64,000 bases of DNA, taken from contig NC_089272.1 of NCBI RefSeq assembly GCF_963678975.1, forward strand, positions 22,705,399 through 22,769,398, in the 5' to 3' direction. This stretch comes from Dysidea avara. Taxonomy: Eukaryota; Porifera; Demospongiae; Dictyoceratida; Dysideidae. Positions 11,319 to 24,000 of the stretch are shown piece by piece (the stretch's first letter is position 1; each line of letters starts with the position of its first letter). The translations under genes were made by a program, and so were the position numbers. The notes under the pieces were generated by a model. The model saw nothing but the letters and a program-made list of their open reading frames with translations. It ran no database searches and was not told the origin of the DNA.

Positions 11319-13347
11319 AAATATCACAGTACTTTTGTACATTTATTTTGGACACATGTTAGCAATATGTACCTGTAGTATGTAGTTCCTTTTCTTTTAG
11401 AAACACACAATTCGTTATTTTAAAGAATAAAAGCATAAGGTGCAGTCTAGAGATTTCTGTTCATACCTCTAAGACACTCCATGTGGCAGAATGAATGAAG
11501 CAATAGATTTCTGAAAAAGTCTTCTATATCTGCCAAGGAATTCAGTATAAGAACTTAGATAATTTTCTTATAGCTATTGGTGCATGCTCATGCATATATG
11601 ACCACAGTAAATAGCTTTCTTGGAGAAGTGGTTGTGTGCAGAATTAGTCCATGCACTGTTTGCAAAATGAATCAAGAATGTCAAGGTGGTTGAAGCACGC
11701 AGATAGGGCATGTTACAAATAATAATAATAATATTTGAGCACTTCATTCCATATATACATGGGTAATTGCAGAAGTCAGTTATGTAGCTTGCTATAGCTT
11801 CATATTATGAGTTTGATATATAAGTCATTAGCTATGAAACATTCTGCATGTATATGTATTGCATGTCCACATACAGCACTGAGGTCAAAGTGGTTTACTT
11901 TTGACTCTGTATTTTGTAGCATACAAGTGCATCAGCAGTTGAATTCTTATATATTGTATATAGCCAATGTGCTGAACGTCATGAATTTAAACAAAAAAAA
12001 TTCATGTGTGACATGCATGCGTGCATCTTCTCATTGTTCTAGCACAAGCGTAAAGAGTATACTGACTAGGCTCGCTTTGATTGACCACACAATCTCTAAT
12101 CATATAAGATTAGCTTAAGATTCCAGTAGACAAATTTGACACATCTATACAACATATATATAGCTAGTTTAGTAAACAATATATGGCCCAGCCTACATTT
12201 GAAATCTATGGCTACAGATAACTATAGAATGTGTCAATGTACACTAGGCTCCATCCAGAAATAGGATGACACAGTACATGCATGGTGGTACTTGTAGCTA
12301 TAAGCTGAGTAGCTACAGGTGTATGTAGAGTGAAAAGATGCTGCTACAGTGAAACCTGTCTTAGCAACCACCTGCATAGAAAAGCCATCTCCTGACATTT
12401 CCCCAAATGAAAAGATATTTTATACCAGCAGCTAACCAACCCACCACCTGCCTTCCTGAAAGTGACTGACTTAGACCACTGTATTACTTTTACTTTGGTT
12501 GGTCTAGAGCTAGCATACAAGGTTAAAATTGTGCAGTATTGTGCAGTTAATTATGCAGCTATCTGTTTCCACAATTTAATTGTGTCTGGATATAAAAGGA
12601 ATATTTGAATGACTCTTGTAAATGGTTGCTTGAATCTATTTGTGTTGCCTCTGGTAAATTATTCCTGATGAGAGAGCTCCCTGTTTCAACTTAAACAAGA
12701 TTTTAAATAATTTTGTACATCATTGTCAGTCATAAGTTGTCCCTTCTAGCTTTAAGTGCTGACCATGCAGTGCATATTGTTTAACATGTGAGTGACACTA
12801 GAGAAATCATTACACACGAACCTTGCTGCTTTTCTTTGCACCTTTTCTAAAGTTACTCAGAGTACAGGGTGACTAAACTATAGCTACACAAGTATACTCC
12901 AACATTGGTCACACTAATGGTAAGATAGCATCTTTACCTCACACTTAATGGACACTGTCACAAGTTATGTTGTAGAATGCTCAGAAAATATTTGCTTTAT
13001 TGCCGAAATTAACATGGAAATTCCAAGAAAGTGATTTGTAACTAGCTATAATTGTTTTGGTAGCTAAAACTTTTCAATGCAGTGTGATTTTTAACAGGAG
13101 CTTATAGCGCTGAAGGGGCTTATAAGTTCCTGTTTTTACACATGATACATAATGTTCCATTTAGTGTATTTGAACCATTCACATAGTTATGCAAATAGTA
13201 TATGTAAAATTGTATTTCGTCATATAGATGTGCTGTTGCTGTGTTTTCATTATTTTGATATAGTCACTTAGTTGACAATAAATTGTCTAAATTGATCATA
13301 ACCACACAGCTACAGCAATGCCACAATTAATTAGCGGTGTCTAGTGT
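11319..13347. other. non-coding intergenic DNA
   Basis: Contains the 3' UTR of copy 2 with AATAAA at 11426-11431. The 103-residue frame at 11807-12118 resembles no family and I do not call it. Confidence 0.5.
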
Positions 13348-14151
13348 GCCCATCCGGTGGGCTTGGAAGTGTATAAACAGTGGAATGGATTACTGGAATG
13401 GTGGAATGGATTTTTAAAAGTTCATTATCAGTTTTTACACCCAAATAAGTACAACACCTCCCCTTACGTAAGCAAATAAATAGGATTCCCCTTGAAGTCA
13501 GCTCTTTTAGCATAATTCACCTCACCATAGACAAAGTTTACCAATGTAATGTACAGTTATGAGCATGCACAATAGCAGTTTATTGAGAATACCAAGAAGA
13601 TTCCTGACTTAATCCTTGTTCCCAAATGATAAAAAGTTAGCTAGCTAGCTGATTACTGTATGCATTGTAAAAGTGCATTCACTGTATAATGAAGTCAGTA
13701 TTCATTTATTTATTATCAACTTTACCAGTTAGGCTCTGGTGAACACAGAAGGCAGAGCCTGTACGAGGTTTCTACCACTAACCTAGAAGTAAAAGCAAAA
13801 ATCTTTGAGTAAAGCGAAACGGGCCGGGACTATCTTGCAGGCTGTGGCAGTGCCACATTGCACACAGAACTGAACCTTCATTATGAAAGATAGTTCAGAC
13901 AAGTAATAAAGTATTGAGTTCTAGCTAAGTCATACAAGTGTTGTGGTGAGGAAATTGAAGTTTGCTAAATGAGCTGACTTCAATGGGGAATCCTATTTAT
14001 TTGCATACTTAAGGGGAGGAGTTGTACTTATTCGGATGTAAAAAATAACATTGAACTTTAAAAATTTCCATTCCACCGTTCCAGTATTCCACCATTCCAG
14101 TAGTCCATTCCACTGTTTATACACTCCCGGCAGGCTCACCCAGCCGGATGG
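13348..14151. mobile_element. foldback element with about 170-bp inverted arms
   Basis: The left arm (13348 to about 13510) and the right arm (about 13973-14151) are inverted copies. Both carry GTATAAACAGTGG, repeated TGGAATGG-type blocks and a GGATTCCCC/GGGGAATCC segment. About 460 bp of unrelated DNA separates the arms. No coding frame is inside. Confidence 0.7.
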
Positions 14152-14173
14152 CATGATGACTGCATGTATATCA

Positions 14174-14884
14174 ATTCACTGGACTGGACTACTGGACTCA
14201 AGTTTATCTTATTGTTTTCCTGCCTTTTAGCTATCACCATGTAGACTTAACTAAAAAAAAGTGTCTTCTTAGAAACTGACACCATCACATATGAGACATA
14301 AAACTTGTACAATGATCACAGAAACTGCACTAAAACCTTAGTGAGCCTCGTTATCAAATATAATTTGCCTACTGCTAGCAATGTTTCAAGCACTGTGCAC
14401 TGTTAACGCTGCTAATGCATGACTGTCTTCTCTAGCATTCTTTTGTAAAATAGCACACCATTTTACATCTATAACATCACATATAATACACTGTAACAGT
14501 GAGTATAACAAGAGTTCAATTGATCACCAAAACTATATAGTACCTTTTTCAAACATACTTCTAGTAATCAGATATTAACATCTAAATGTGACAGCTAGGC
14601 TGTAGGACCAGGTATCTTACGATCTTCAGCACTCGTGGTGTCACATTTTATAGACTACAGTATGTGCCTCTTTTTTTGTTTTAAAATATGCCGCAAGACA
14701 TAGCTATATATAGCCGGAACCCTAGTCCCATGTGTGGTATACTAGGCTCTATGTAATCACACTTTTAGTGGCTGAAAAAGTCACTACTGGCGTGTTCAGT
14801 TTGGTCGGAAAATGTGTTTGAGCAAATTTTATGTGAGTCAAGTGAGTCCAGAGTAGTCGAATCCAGTGAATCCAGTCCAGTGAA
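14174..14884. mobile_element. inverted-repeat element with GGACTGGACT ends
   Basis: The left end reads TTCACTGGACTGGACTACTG; the right end holds the inverted CAGTGAATCCAGTCCAGTGAA. The same GGACTGGACT terminal block appears in the larger foldback at 35353-36030. The interior has a fragment of the SINE-like 3' hairpin (14590-14645). Confidence 0.5.
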
Positions 14885-14999
14885 TGGATACACCCATGAT
14901 GACTACTGTGACTAGTGATTGTCACGTTAGTCGGCATGTAGCTAACCGCAGCTATGCGGTAGCAGCTAGGTGGTTTCGTGTACGAAGACTATAGCAATG

Positions 15000-15047
15000 C
15001 TACTACAATATATATACCGGTAGCTCGATCCTTCATATACGCACGCC
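15000..15047 (+). promoter_or_regulatory. TATA-like segment upstream of ABC gene start
   Basis: TATATATACC at about 15009-15018 precedes the start codon by about 30-40 bases, and the start has favourable context (GCCATGG). Whether this is a core promoter or 5' UTR cannot be settled without transcript data. Confidence 0.25.
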
Positions 15048-18000
15048 ATGGCTGATACATCAGAGAACCTCGGCAGAGATCCTCAGTCTAGCGGCTCACT
15101 GGCGGCGCTACAAGTAAAAGCCTTACACAAGTTCTATGGAACAGGACGCAGTGCGTATCATGTGTTGCGTTCGCTCAACATGGAAGTACAGAACGGATCA
15201 ATGTAAGATTTTAGCTACTCAGTAGTAAGTACTTCAGCCTTTCATGTGCCTGTATCTATCCACCACTGTGGCGGGGGGTCAATCACTCAGAAAATCATCG
15301 ATGCCGGATATTTGAAAGTTGGCAGTACTCAGTGAAAATTCCGTTTTACTAAAGAAGCCACCAACAATCAGTCTTGCGCTTGATGACTGTTATACTAAGT
15401 TATTATTATTATTGTTTATTTATTAATAATAATATTAATAATAGCTAATTTTCGCCATTAATAAGTTATTATTTATGGCGAAAATATCCGGAAATATCAC
15501 TACTGGAAAAGTTCTCATGAAAACCCGAGTGAAAACCCAATGAAAGCAATTTTGAAAACCCTCTGAAAATGTTGAAAACCCTTTGAAAGGTCAAAATTTC
15601 AATAGGTGGCCAAGAATTTTCATTACATTTTCACATACTAAACCTATGAAAATCCATTGAAACTTTACCAATGAATACTACTCCAGGAAATTTTTTTTCA
15701 TAGGATTTTCATTAGTTATTTTCATTGAATATTCATTGATTTGTCCTATGAAAATAAAAATTCATTGGGGATACCTATGAAATTTTGACTTTTCATAGGT
15801 TTCTTTGAAAATTTCATTGGATTTTCAATGCCAAATTTCCCAGTAGTATTAGGCATTAAGAAATTCACAGATTTTTTTGATTGATGGCATTGCACTCAGT
15901 GATTGGTCCTGGGATCCGGGCCAATCACTGAGTGCAATGGGATAAAAGATTTACGGAGATTTCATCATACAGTACAATAGTACTGTATAGTAAGGACCAC
16001 AAAGGAGTAACATCACCCAAAAATGGCCTCAATTTCCCCTGACGACAATGAAGCGGTGTTGGTTAGGTAAAACTAAGCCCAAACAAGCTTTCAGATTGAC
16101 CTGAAATACTTTCAACAAGTTGCTACAGAATTTTTTTTAAATTATTTAACGGAATTTCTGCTGACTGCCTGACTGATTGATGCCTTCAGACAAGCGCAAC
16201 TCGATAACGGTTAAGGCTACGGACTTGGTTTTTAAACTGTTCAACGTTGATTTGGCCTGAGAGGTGCCTTTTGGAATACCACAGTACATACAATGCATTC
16301 TTCATGGACTTTTACCAGTGTCCTCCTTTGTGTCCCATTCATCTTCGCAGACAGCAAAAACTGTTGATTTGGTGGTAGCACATGATGTCTTCCCTGAAAT
16401 TGTCCGTATTTTTTATGTGGCTATTTTGTTAGCAGAGATGCTTTTCGAACAGTTCTTGATTCGTACTGCTGTGTAATGGGTTGAACATAGCCAACAATGA
16501 AGCATAGTGGATACTTCACTTTTCATCCAGATGATAATCAATATAGGTGTAACTGGGGCGCGAGGCACCATTTCTTTCGGTATGCGGGGATTGCAGAGGT
16601 GCTTTTCGAACAGTTATTGATTCAAAATGCTGTGTAATGGGTTGAACATAGCTGACAATGAAGTGTAATGGATACTTCACTTTGCAGACGATGATTAACA
16701 TAGCTGGGGTGCGCAGCACTATTTCAGATGCAGTATACAGGGGTTCACCGGTCATAATATTATTTACAAAAAAGTCAACAAACAAGCACACAAAAAATTC
16801 GGAATTTTCAACTAAAATAGGGACCACAGCACATTGATAAAAAGTACTGAAACAAGTTGGAGTAGTCCATGATATTAAATCACAGTAGAACAATAAGAAG
16901 TGTTATATCCCTACTGTGCATGTAGGGATATAACACGTACTTCTTATTGTTTTACTCTGATTTAATATCATGGTAGCCAGCCATATGCTTACAAATCTTA
17001 ACAAAAATAATGTTTATAGCTGAATCTGTCTCAATAAATCTTTATAAAACAAATACACAAAAAAAAATTGGAATTTTCAGCTAACCATAGCACATTGATA
17101 AAAAGTACTGAAACAAGTTGGAGTAGTCCATGATATTAAATCACAGTAGAACAATAAGAAGTGTTATATCCCTACTGTGCATGTAGGGATATAACACGTA
17201 CTTCTTATTGTTTTACTCTGATTTAATATCATGGACTACTCCAACTTGTTTCAGTACTTTTTATCAATGTGCTATGGTTAGCTGAAAATTCCAATTTTTT
17301 TTTGTGTATTTGTTTTATAAAGATTTATTGAGACAGATTCAGCTATAAACATTATTTTTGTTAAGATTTGTAAGTATATGGCTGGCTACCGTACGACAGG
17401 GAATTTTGAAGAAGGAGAGTTGACAAATCCACACTTCATCAGCTTTGACGAATTTAATGTCAAGAAATCATAGCTATATCTTAACTACCTATTCAGTAAA
17501 TACTATTCCACTAGTGACCTGTGAGAAGGCTTAAAGCCTGTGGATACAGAAACATGTAACTAAAATGTGAATCCCAGACCGGTGGTCATGATTTGAGTTC
17601 TTAGCTTTTAATTTGTTAAACATCCATAAATGTCTTTGAAGGAGATATTGATATCCACTTATATTATGACCAACTATAAAACGTGATGTTTTCATACATC
17701 ACGATAGTTAATGAATGTATTGCAGGTAGCTATGAGTAGAAAATGCGAATCATAGAAAGTAGGCCAGTTACAAGAGCTTCTCCAAAGTGATAGATTCAAT
17801 GATACGTACCAGAGGAGGTTGGTCACATGTCATAGCCCTGTGACATACTACTACATGTGATTACACAATAAAACATGGTGCCTGAAATTAACATCACTCC
17901 CTTTGTCACATACAAGAAGTATGCATAATGTAGCATTTGTTTCTTGGTTATAAAAGCCTTACAAAGTGTTGGGCAGTTGCATCAAGGGTTTTTGTACCAT

Positions 18001-21000
18001 TGGTAGCTGAATGTAGCCATTGATGATTAGCACCCCTTTATGCAGTAAGTGCCTCTAGAAATAATTATTGTTTTGATGTTAAAACCAAATTTCTAAATAA
18101 CAACGAAACATTGCTGGAGCGTTATCATTTACTATGAAATATTTCTACTAGTATATTAACTGTTCCAGAGTGGGACCCCCTTTTAAAAGTCTTGTGACAA
18201 ACTGTGTTGCAGGAATTGGAGACTTCTTACTGTATCACTTATTGCATTTTCTCAATTTACTCTATAATATATAAACAACTGCAACTGAATATGGAGTAAG
18301 AGTAAGTGATGTGCAAATTCTTCACATGTAATGCTAGCATGGTATCACCTTCAAGAACGTGATGTAATCATGGTGTAGTGTAACAAAATTCACAAGAAAT
18401 TTATGCCACTTTTTATATGAAGATTTGCAAAGATTTATGTACTGATTTTCAGCATTGCCTATGAGATTTACAGCTTGCTGTAGACCCCTTGAGGTGAACT
18501 GAGTGCTTTAATTTGTACCACTGAATGGTATACTGTAAGCCTTGAGTAATAAACTGATTTGGTTGCATGTAGGTACAATGAATTGAAGACCCGTCACAAA
18601 AAGGAGGGTTCCATGAAATCCTTGGAACCTCCCTGGATCTGCCACTGCATCTATGTAAACACTACACTTACTATAGTATTGCCTCACAAATATGGGAAAG
18701 AGTTACGGATCACTGAAAAAAAGTGAACCAAGAGTCAATCAAATCAGTATATTAAACTGTTCTATAAGTACAATGGAGTATGTCAAACCCTAATCATCAC
18801 ACAGAGATCTCTATTCAATCTCAATGGATATGATACATACCTTGTGATACATATATCAGAAAGGCTTGAAAAATTACCACTATACAACCACAAGGAATTA
18901 TATAACTGCCTCAAAACTAAAAATGGCACGTCAAACCCATTTAAAACCTATCACTTGGAATTATCACACAGATCTTTATTTGGATTCAATGGATATGGTA
19001 CATTCCCTGTCTGATGATGATACATATGTGACTGGATTTTAGAAACCCAATCAAGTTGCACATTAGAAGTTTTGAGACAAACGGTTTTAAGCTTTTATAA
19101 CTTGCCTAGGGAAGTGAGCGTGCATGTGAAGTTTGCTCAAGAGATGTAACAATTTATTAACTTTCGGACCACTGCCTTCCAGTACTTGTAGCTGCTTGTA
19201 GAGTTACCCACCAAATAAGATAGAAAATCTGAGCAGTTGGATGAGTAAAGTAGTGCTTGCAAAGGGGTGGGATGTGGGGGCGGAGTGGTGGTCAAGAGAT
19301 TAGACTTCAAAATGGAGGTATACCACAACTGAAGTACAGACACAAGATTACAGGCTCCTTAGTGGCTGATATGATGTAAAACCACACACTTTGTCCAACT
19401 ATATGAGTCCATCCACCTGTGCACCACTGATTCTCATTAAGCAAGGTCCTTCACAAAACCAGAAACCAGTATTCAAGCTTGCTACACTGCCCAGAAAAAT
19501 GACTGTTAAAACCAGCCTCCAGTAGTTTGAGTAATGCTGAGGATCAAAACCAATAGACTAGTAGTGTAGCTATCCACTAGTGGTGTTAGTTTGATTTTAC
19601 CTGATGTTTGATTTGGATTGGTTTTGTCACATACTTATATCATTAGATAACAGTAGAAAAGCTTAATTAAAACATGCTCCATCATAGTTTTAGAATGGTT
19701 TAACATGCTGACTTGTTTGACTATAGTTTCTTTTGTTATTCTTGTATTTTAATCTATTAATGTTTTTAAAATGTTATAGTTTGTGTACTTATTATGAATC
19801 CATGTAGTATGAGAAATTGTGCATAACATGATTAACAGATTACAAAACAAAGGTGTTTGTGGTGCTTGATGTTACACAGTACTAAATATGTCCATTATCA
19901 AGTAAAAATATGGAATTGAACATGCTAACAATTTATACAACTGCAATTGTTTACAACAAAACAAATGACAACATGTAGCAGTTATATGGGCTTCAGTACA
20001 GTGACTTTTCTGTATATAGCCATGATATTCTTAGTAAGTAGCGTAGATGAATGACGTAAACTGGGAAGGACATCTTTGTAGCACGATCAGCGTGGTAGTG
20101 AAGTAGTGGTGCTGCATGATGACTTGCATATTATAGCTGCTGATGTCTGGAGGTAGAGGTTGTATACAAATGGGGTGGCAGTGACTTTGCTGTGATGGCC
20201 ATGATAGTCAGTGTTGGATGGTTTGCTACTTAGGAGTGGTATTGGAGATGCTGGTTCTTCAAGTGTACATAAGTGAATGGTCCTATAGTTCATAAAGAGG
20301 GCCAGCATGCATGTGCAAGATAGTAATGTAAGACACCTGGCAAAAGTTGCAGTTTACAATATATAACATGAAAATGACCAATGACTTATTGTGAGTTGGT
20401 GATGGTGGGTTGTGTGAAGATGATGACGTAGCTGGGTATTGATTTCAGTGATGATGATGTTAAATGTGAGGAGCTGTAATGACAACCTGTGAGATGTGAT
20501 TCTCAAGTCTAGTCACCACATGGAAGAGTGTTGGTGAATTGTCATGACATTGCAATCACAAGTGTGGTGAATGGTGGCTACACCATAATCAGGACATGTA
20601 GTGCTTGGAAACATAGTTGGGTCACCTACAGAGGTTTGTATTGATAACATAGTGAGTGAGATCCTATAGTAGCAAAGTCATGATGTTCTGGCATGGCCAT
20701 CAGCAGTGGTGTAGGTAACAGATGTTGTGACCATAAGGAACCACAGTAGTGTATTTGGCAATGACTGGAATGGTCAGAACATTTTCACACCGTCAAACGC
20801 AATAAACGGATGTTGTTTACAATGAAGCTAATGACAAAAATGAAGGTATGCATTGTAGATGCAATCAATATATGGTCCATTGTCACATTAGCCAGCTCAA
20901 CATTACACCTGCAGTTTGAGCTTCATTACCATAGAGTAGCTGGTGATGGCTTTTCTTCAGTCAGATGCTGCAAAAAAAATTAAACCACGCTTTGTGTGGA

Positions 21001-24000
21001 AAATACAGCACTGTTTGATGGAATGTAAGCATGCTTTCCCTTTAAAGTTAGACTGCATTGTATGCTTGTTGTGTGTGCAAGCCAACAAAATGATAACCAT
21101 AGCAATATACCTTATTTACTATTTACTGAAGACTTGGATAACCATCCAAGAAGCTATAGCATGTTTTAAAAGCCCATTTTCAATGGGGCAAAAATACACA
21201 AGCACACTTTGTGGCTTCTTGTATGGCTGTCTAGTTACCTCAAGTTAATTTCAACCTTGATTGATTGAGTGTGACTTTTAAATTTGCTATTGCTATGAAG
21301 GGATGTCAAAGTGTTGAAAGGGCTTCTGTCAGATTTCTTATTATGGTCACACAGGACAATTACCACTATGTACTTACTGGCTCATTTTTCATGGATCAAT
21401 ACCGAGTTGGACACTCTATTTTCTATTATGGACTCTTGCCATTAATGAAAGGGGAATTTTTTTGCGTATTTGTCCACACTTAAACTGTGTGGGCTATCCA
21501 GGTAGCTATATCATAGTTTTCTTCAGTCACTGAATCTGGGGCTAAACTTGTTGCCATTAAGTGATTGGCTAAGGAGTTTGAAATAGCTTCTAATCCCGTA
21601 TTGGTGATATGGTATTTTGGAAGCTTCTAGAACCACTCCATTAATTGGTCTTTGTTAATGGGACCACTATTGTGAGGCATGCACTTAGTAATGATGTTTT
21701 AAAATGATTTCTGGCCTTGTAGCATTAATGTTTTCTTTGTACTATTATTGTTTCTGGTAGGATTCCTTACTTGTCCTTCCCTGTTTATAGATTACACATA
21801 CAGATGATGTCATTTGTAAGTAATTATTCATATGGCTGCATGAACTACCAACATGTGACTGTCATAAATCGCATTATGCCTGAGTAACATGCATAGAAAA
21901 AGATACATTGGCGCCATTGGAAAACATGCATGGTTTTGCGGTCTCCACAGTAGCCATAAACTTATTTCCATAATATAACTCGGTTGCTTACTGAAAATGA
22001 ATAAAGCCAGCAACCTTGTAATTATTTATATGTAACAAACCATAATAGTATTGCCAGGTTGTGTAGCTACTGCTTATTCATTGAAAACAATGTAATGTAA
22101 CTTGCTTTGCTTTCTTTAACCATATTTTTTTCCTTTCTGTGGCCTACTTTCTGTTTTACCTTTATTATCTGCACTTCACTATAAGCTGCAGCACAAATTA
22201 CTGTCAAGGCTGTAGCAGCACCATCTGGAAGCTTAGCAACTGCTTAACTACAGAAGCCTGCTATGGATCAAGAAGCCATCCAAGCAGGAAGCCAACTAAC
22301 GTCATTACAAAAAAACAACAACAAAAAACTAACGTCATTACATGAACTCAGTGTACACATCACTTTAGGTCATTTTGGTATTGTGTTGCTTAGTAACTTG
22401 TTCTGTATAAATATGTTGTACCCTTGTGCTTTTATCAGTTGTGCTCAAGACATACTTAAGTGGTTCAGTGTCCTGTCATCGAACACACTCCTTCAACGGC
22501 GAGCAACCGCTCGCCATAAGGCCTTCAGTGCTGGTCACTCTAAAGTACTAGTAATAGAAATCTATCTTGTTTCTCCCATTCAATGGCTAATGTCTTCTGT
22601 TGTGGTTGTACTGTTTCTTTGACAGTAGCTAGTGCAATGGATTGAGATTGTATCACATACCATACGTGCATGTGCTCATCCATTAAAAGGAATGATTTAT
22701 TTTTCTCTAAGTATGTGTATAAGGAGTTTGAAATATCCGTGCTCTGATAGGACAGCTATTATATAGTGGGGCAGAATCATTTGTGTTGGGTGGACCTACA
22801 TGGAGAAATTATATAATGGCAGTTTGCCCAGAATCATTCAAAAGCTGTTCACTCTGTATCAATTGCGCTTGAGATGTTAAATGATTTGCAATAGGACATT
22901 AATAGTTGGGGGAGGAGGTACGGGCAAACTTTAACATAGTAGGATTTTGTTGAGAGAAAAGTTTGGAAGATTTGGCAGATATTAGTTTGGTACCCATGTA
23001 ACTGGTTTGATACCCTGTACATATGAGGTTTATGCTTGGTGGTGTGTAAGTAGTCCTGTCATGGTCACCAGTACACTTGCATCCCAACTGGGAGACCTCA
23101 CCATTGTTTTAAAGTTCTGCAGCAAAGCTCACAGAGTTTACTGAACATTAACAGTCCCTTGCCCACCCACACACAGCTCTCATAGCTGTTTTGCCTTGTG
23201 CATGACGTTCTTTAAGCTGGCCACAATTCGTGCAACCTAATGAACCTGCCAAACCATTTTATGATTACAAGTAGTCCCTGCCTGGGCATGGACATGTTCT
23301 ATTAATGCCATAACCAACCTTTTATTGTTGAGCAATAAAGTACTTCCATGTACTTGCTCTTTCATTTGAAAGATAATTGCACATGGCACCAGCAAATCTG
23401 AGTACCTGATCCAGATAGCTGCCCATTAACTGTTGCTATAGAAATTAGACTTAAACTATTGTGAATTCAAAAGATCAATTGCATTCAACTCAGTTTTTAT
23501 ATTCCTATATTATTGTTCTCCAAATCCTATGTAATTGGGCCATAACCTCCATAGTTTCCAAGGATATTTGGGGCAAGCCGTAGTTGCATATACCCCTATC
23601 AGATGAGAGTACGAGTAGCGGTCTCAGAGATGTAGCTACCATTGAGGCAATCAAGGCAGCCACAATGGTAAAAAAAACTAGCAAAAGTTTGAAATATTCT
23701 AATAGAGCAGTCACATTTACAAATTAAATTAACTCTAATAAAGCAGTCATCTCTCCCTTACCTTCTCATATTTTCTGGCTACATCCTTAGCTGTGATTCT
23801 TGCTTGACTGCTTGCTTGGACTGCATGTATGTCAACATCATCTCCTTATATGGATGTAAACCATTAACCAACATCATTACCAGAATGAATTTGGTATGAT
23901 TTTTAAAATTTCTATGTATAGCCATGTCAACTATGATCCTTTTAGTCACTGTATCATCTGTTAACTTACTCCTATAGCTGTGAATAGCTAATTGCACTTC

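Noticed and set aside
11807-12118. 103-residue frame after sulfotransferase copy 2
   Set aside because: Random-like composition and no motif or splice context.
16264-16893. 70- and 125-residue frames on opposite strands
   Set aside because: They lie in dispersed repeat and palindrome DNA and share no recognisable motif.
20943-21483. Frames of 101 and 72 residues in ABC intron 1
   Set aside because: No family resemblance and no supporting splice structure.
22139-22622. Overlapping frames of 68 and 119 residues
   Set aside because: They overlap in different frames and look like chance; nothing recognisable.
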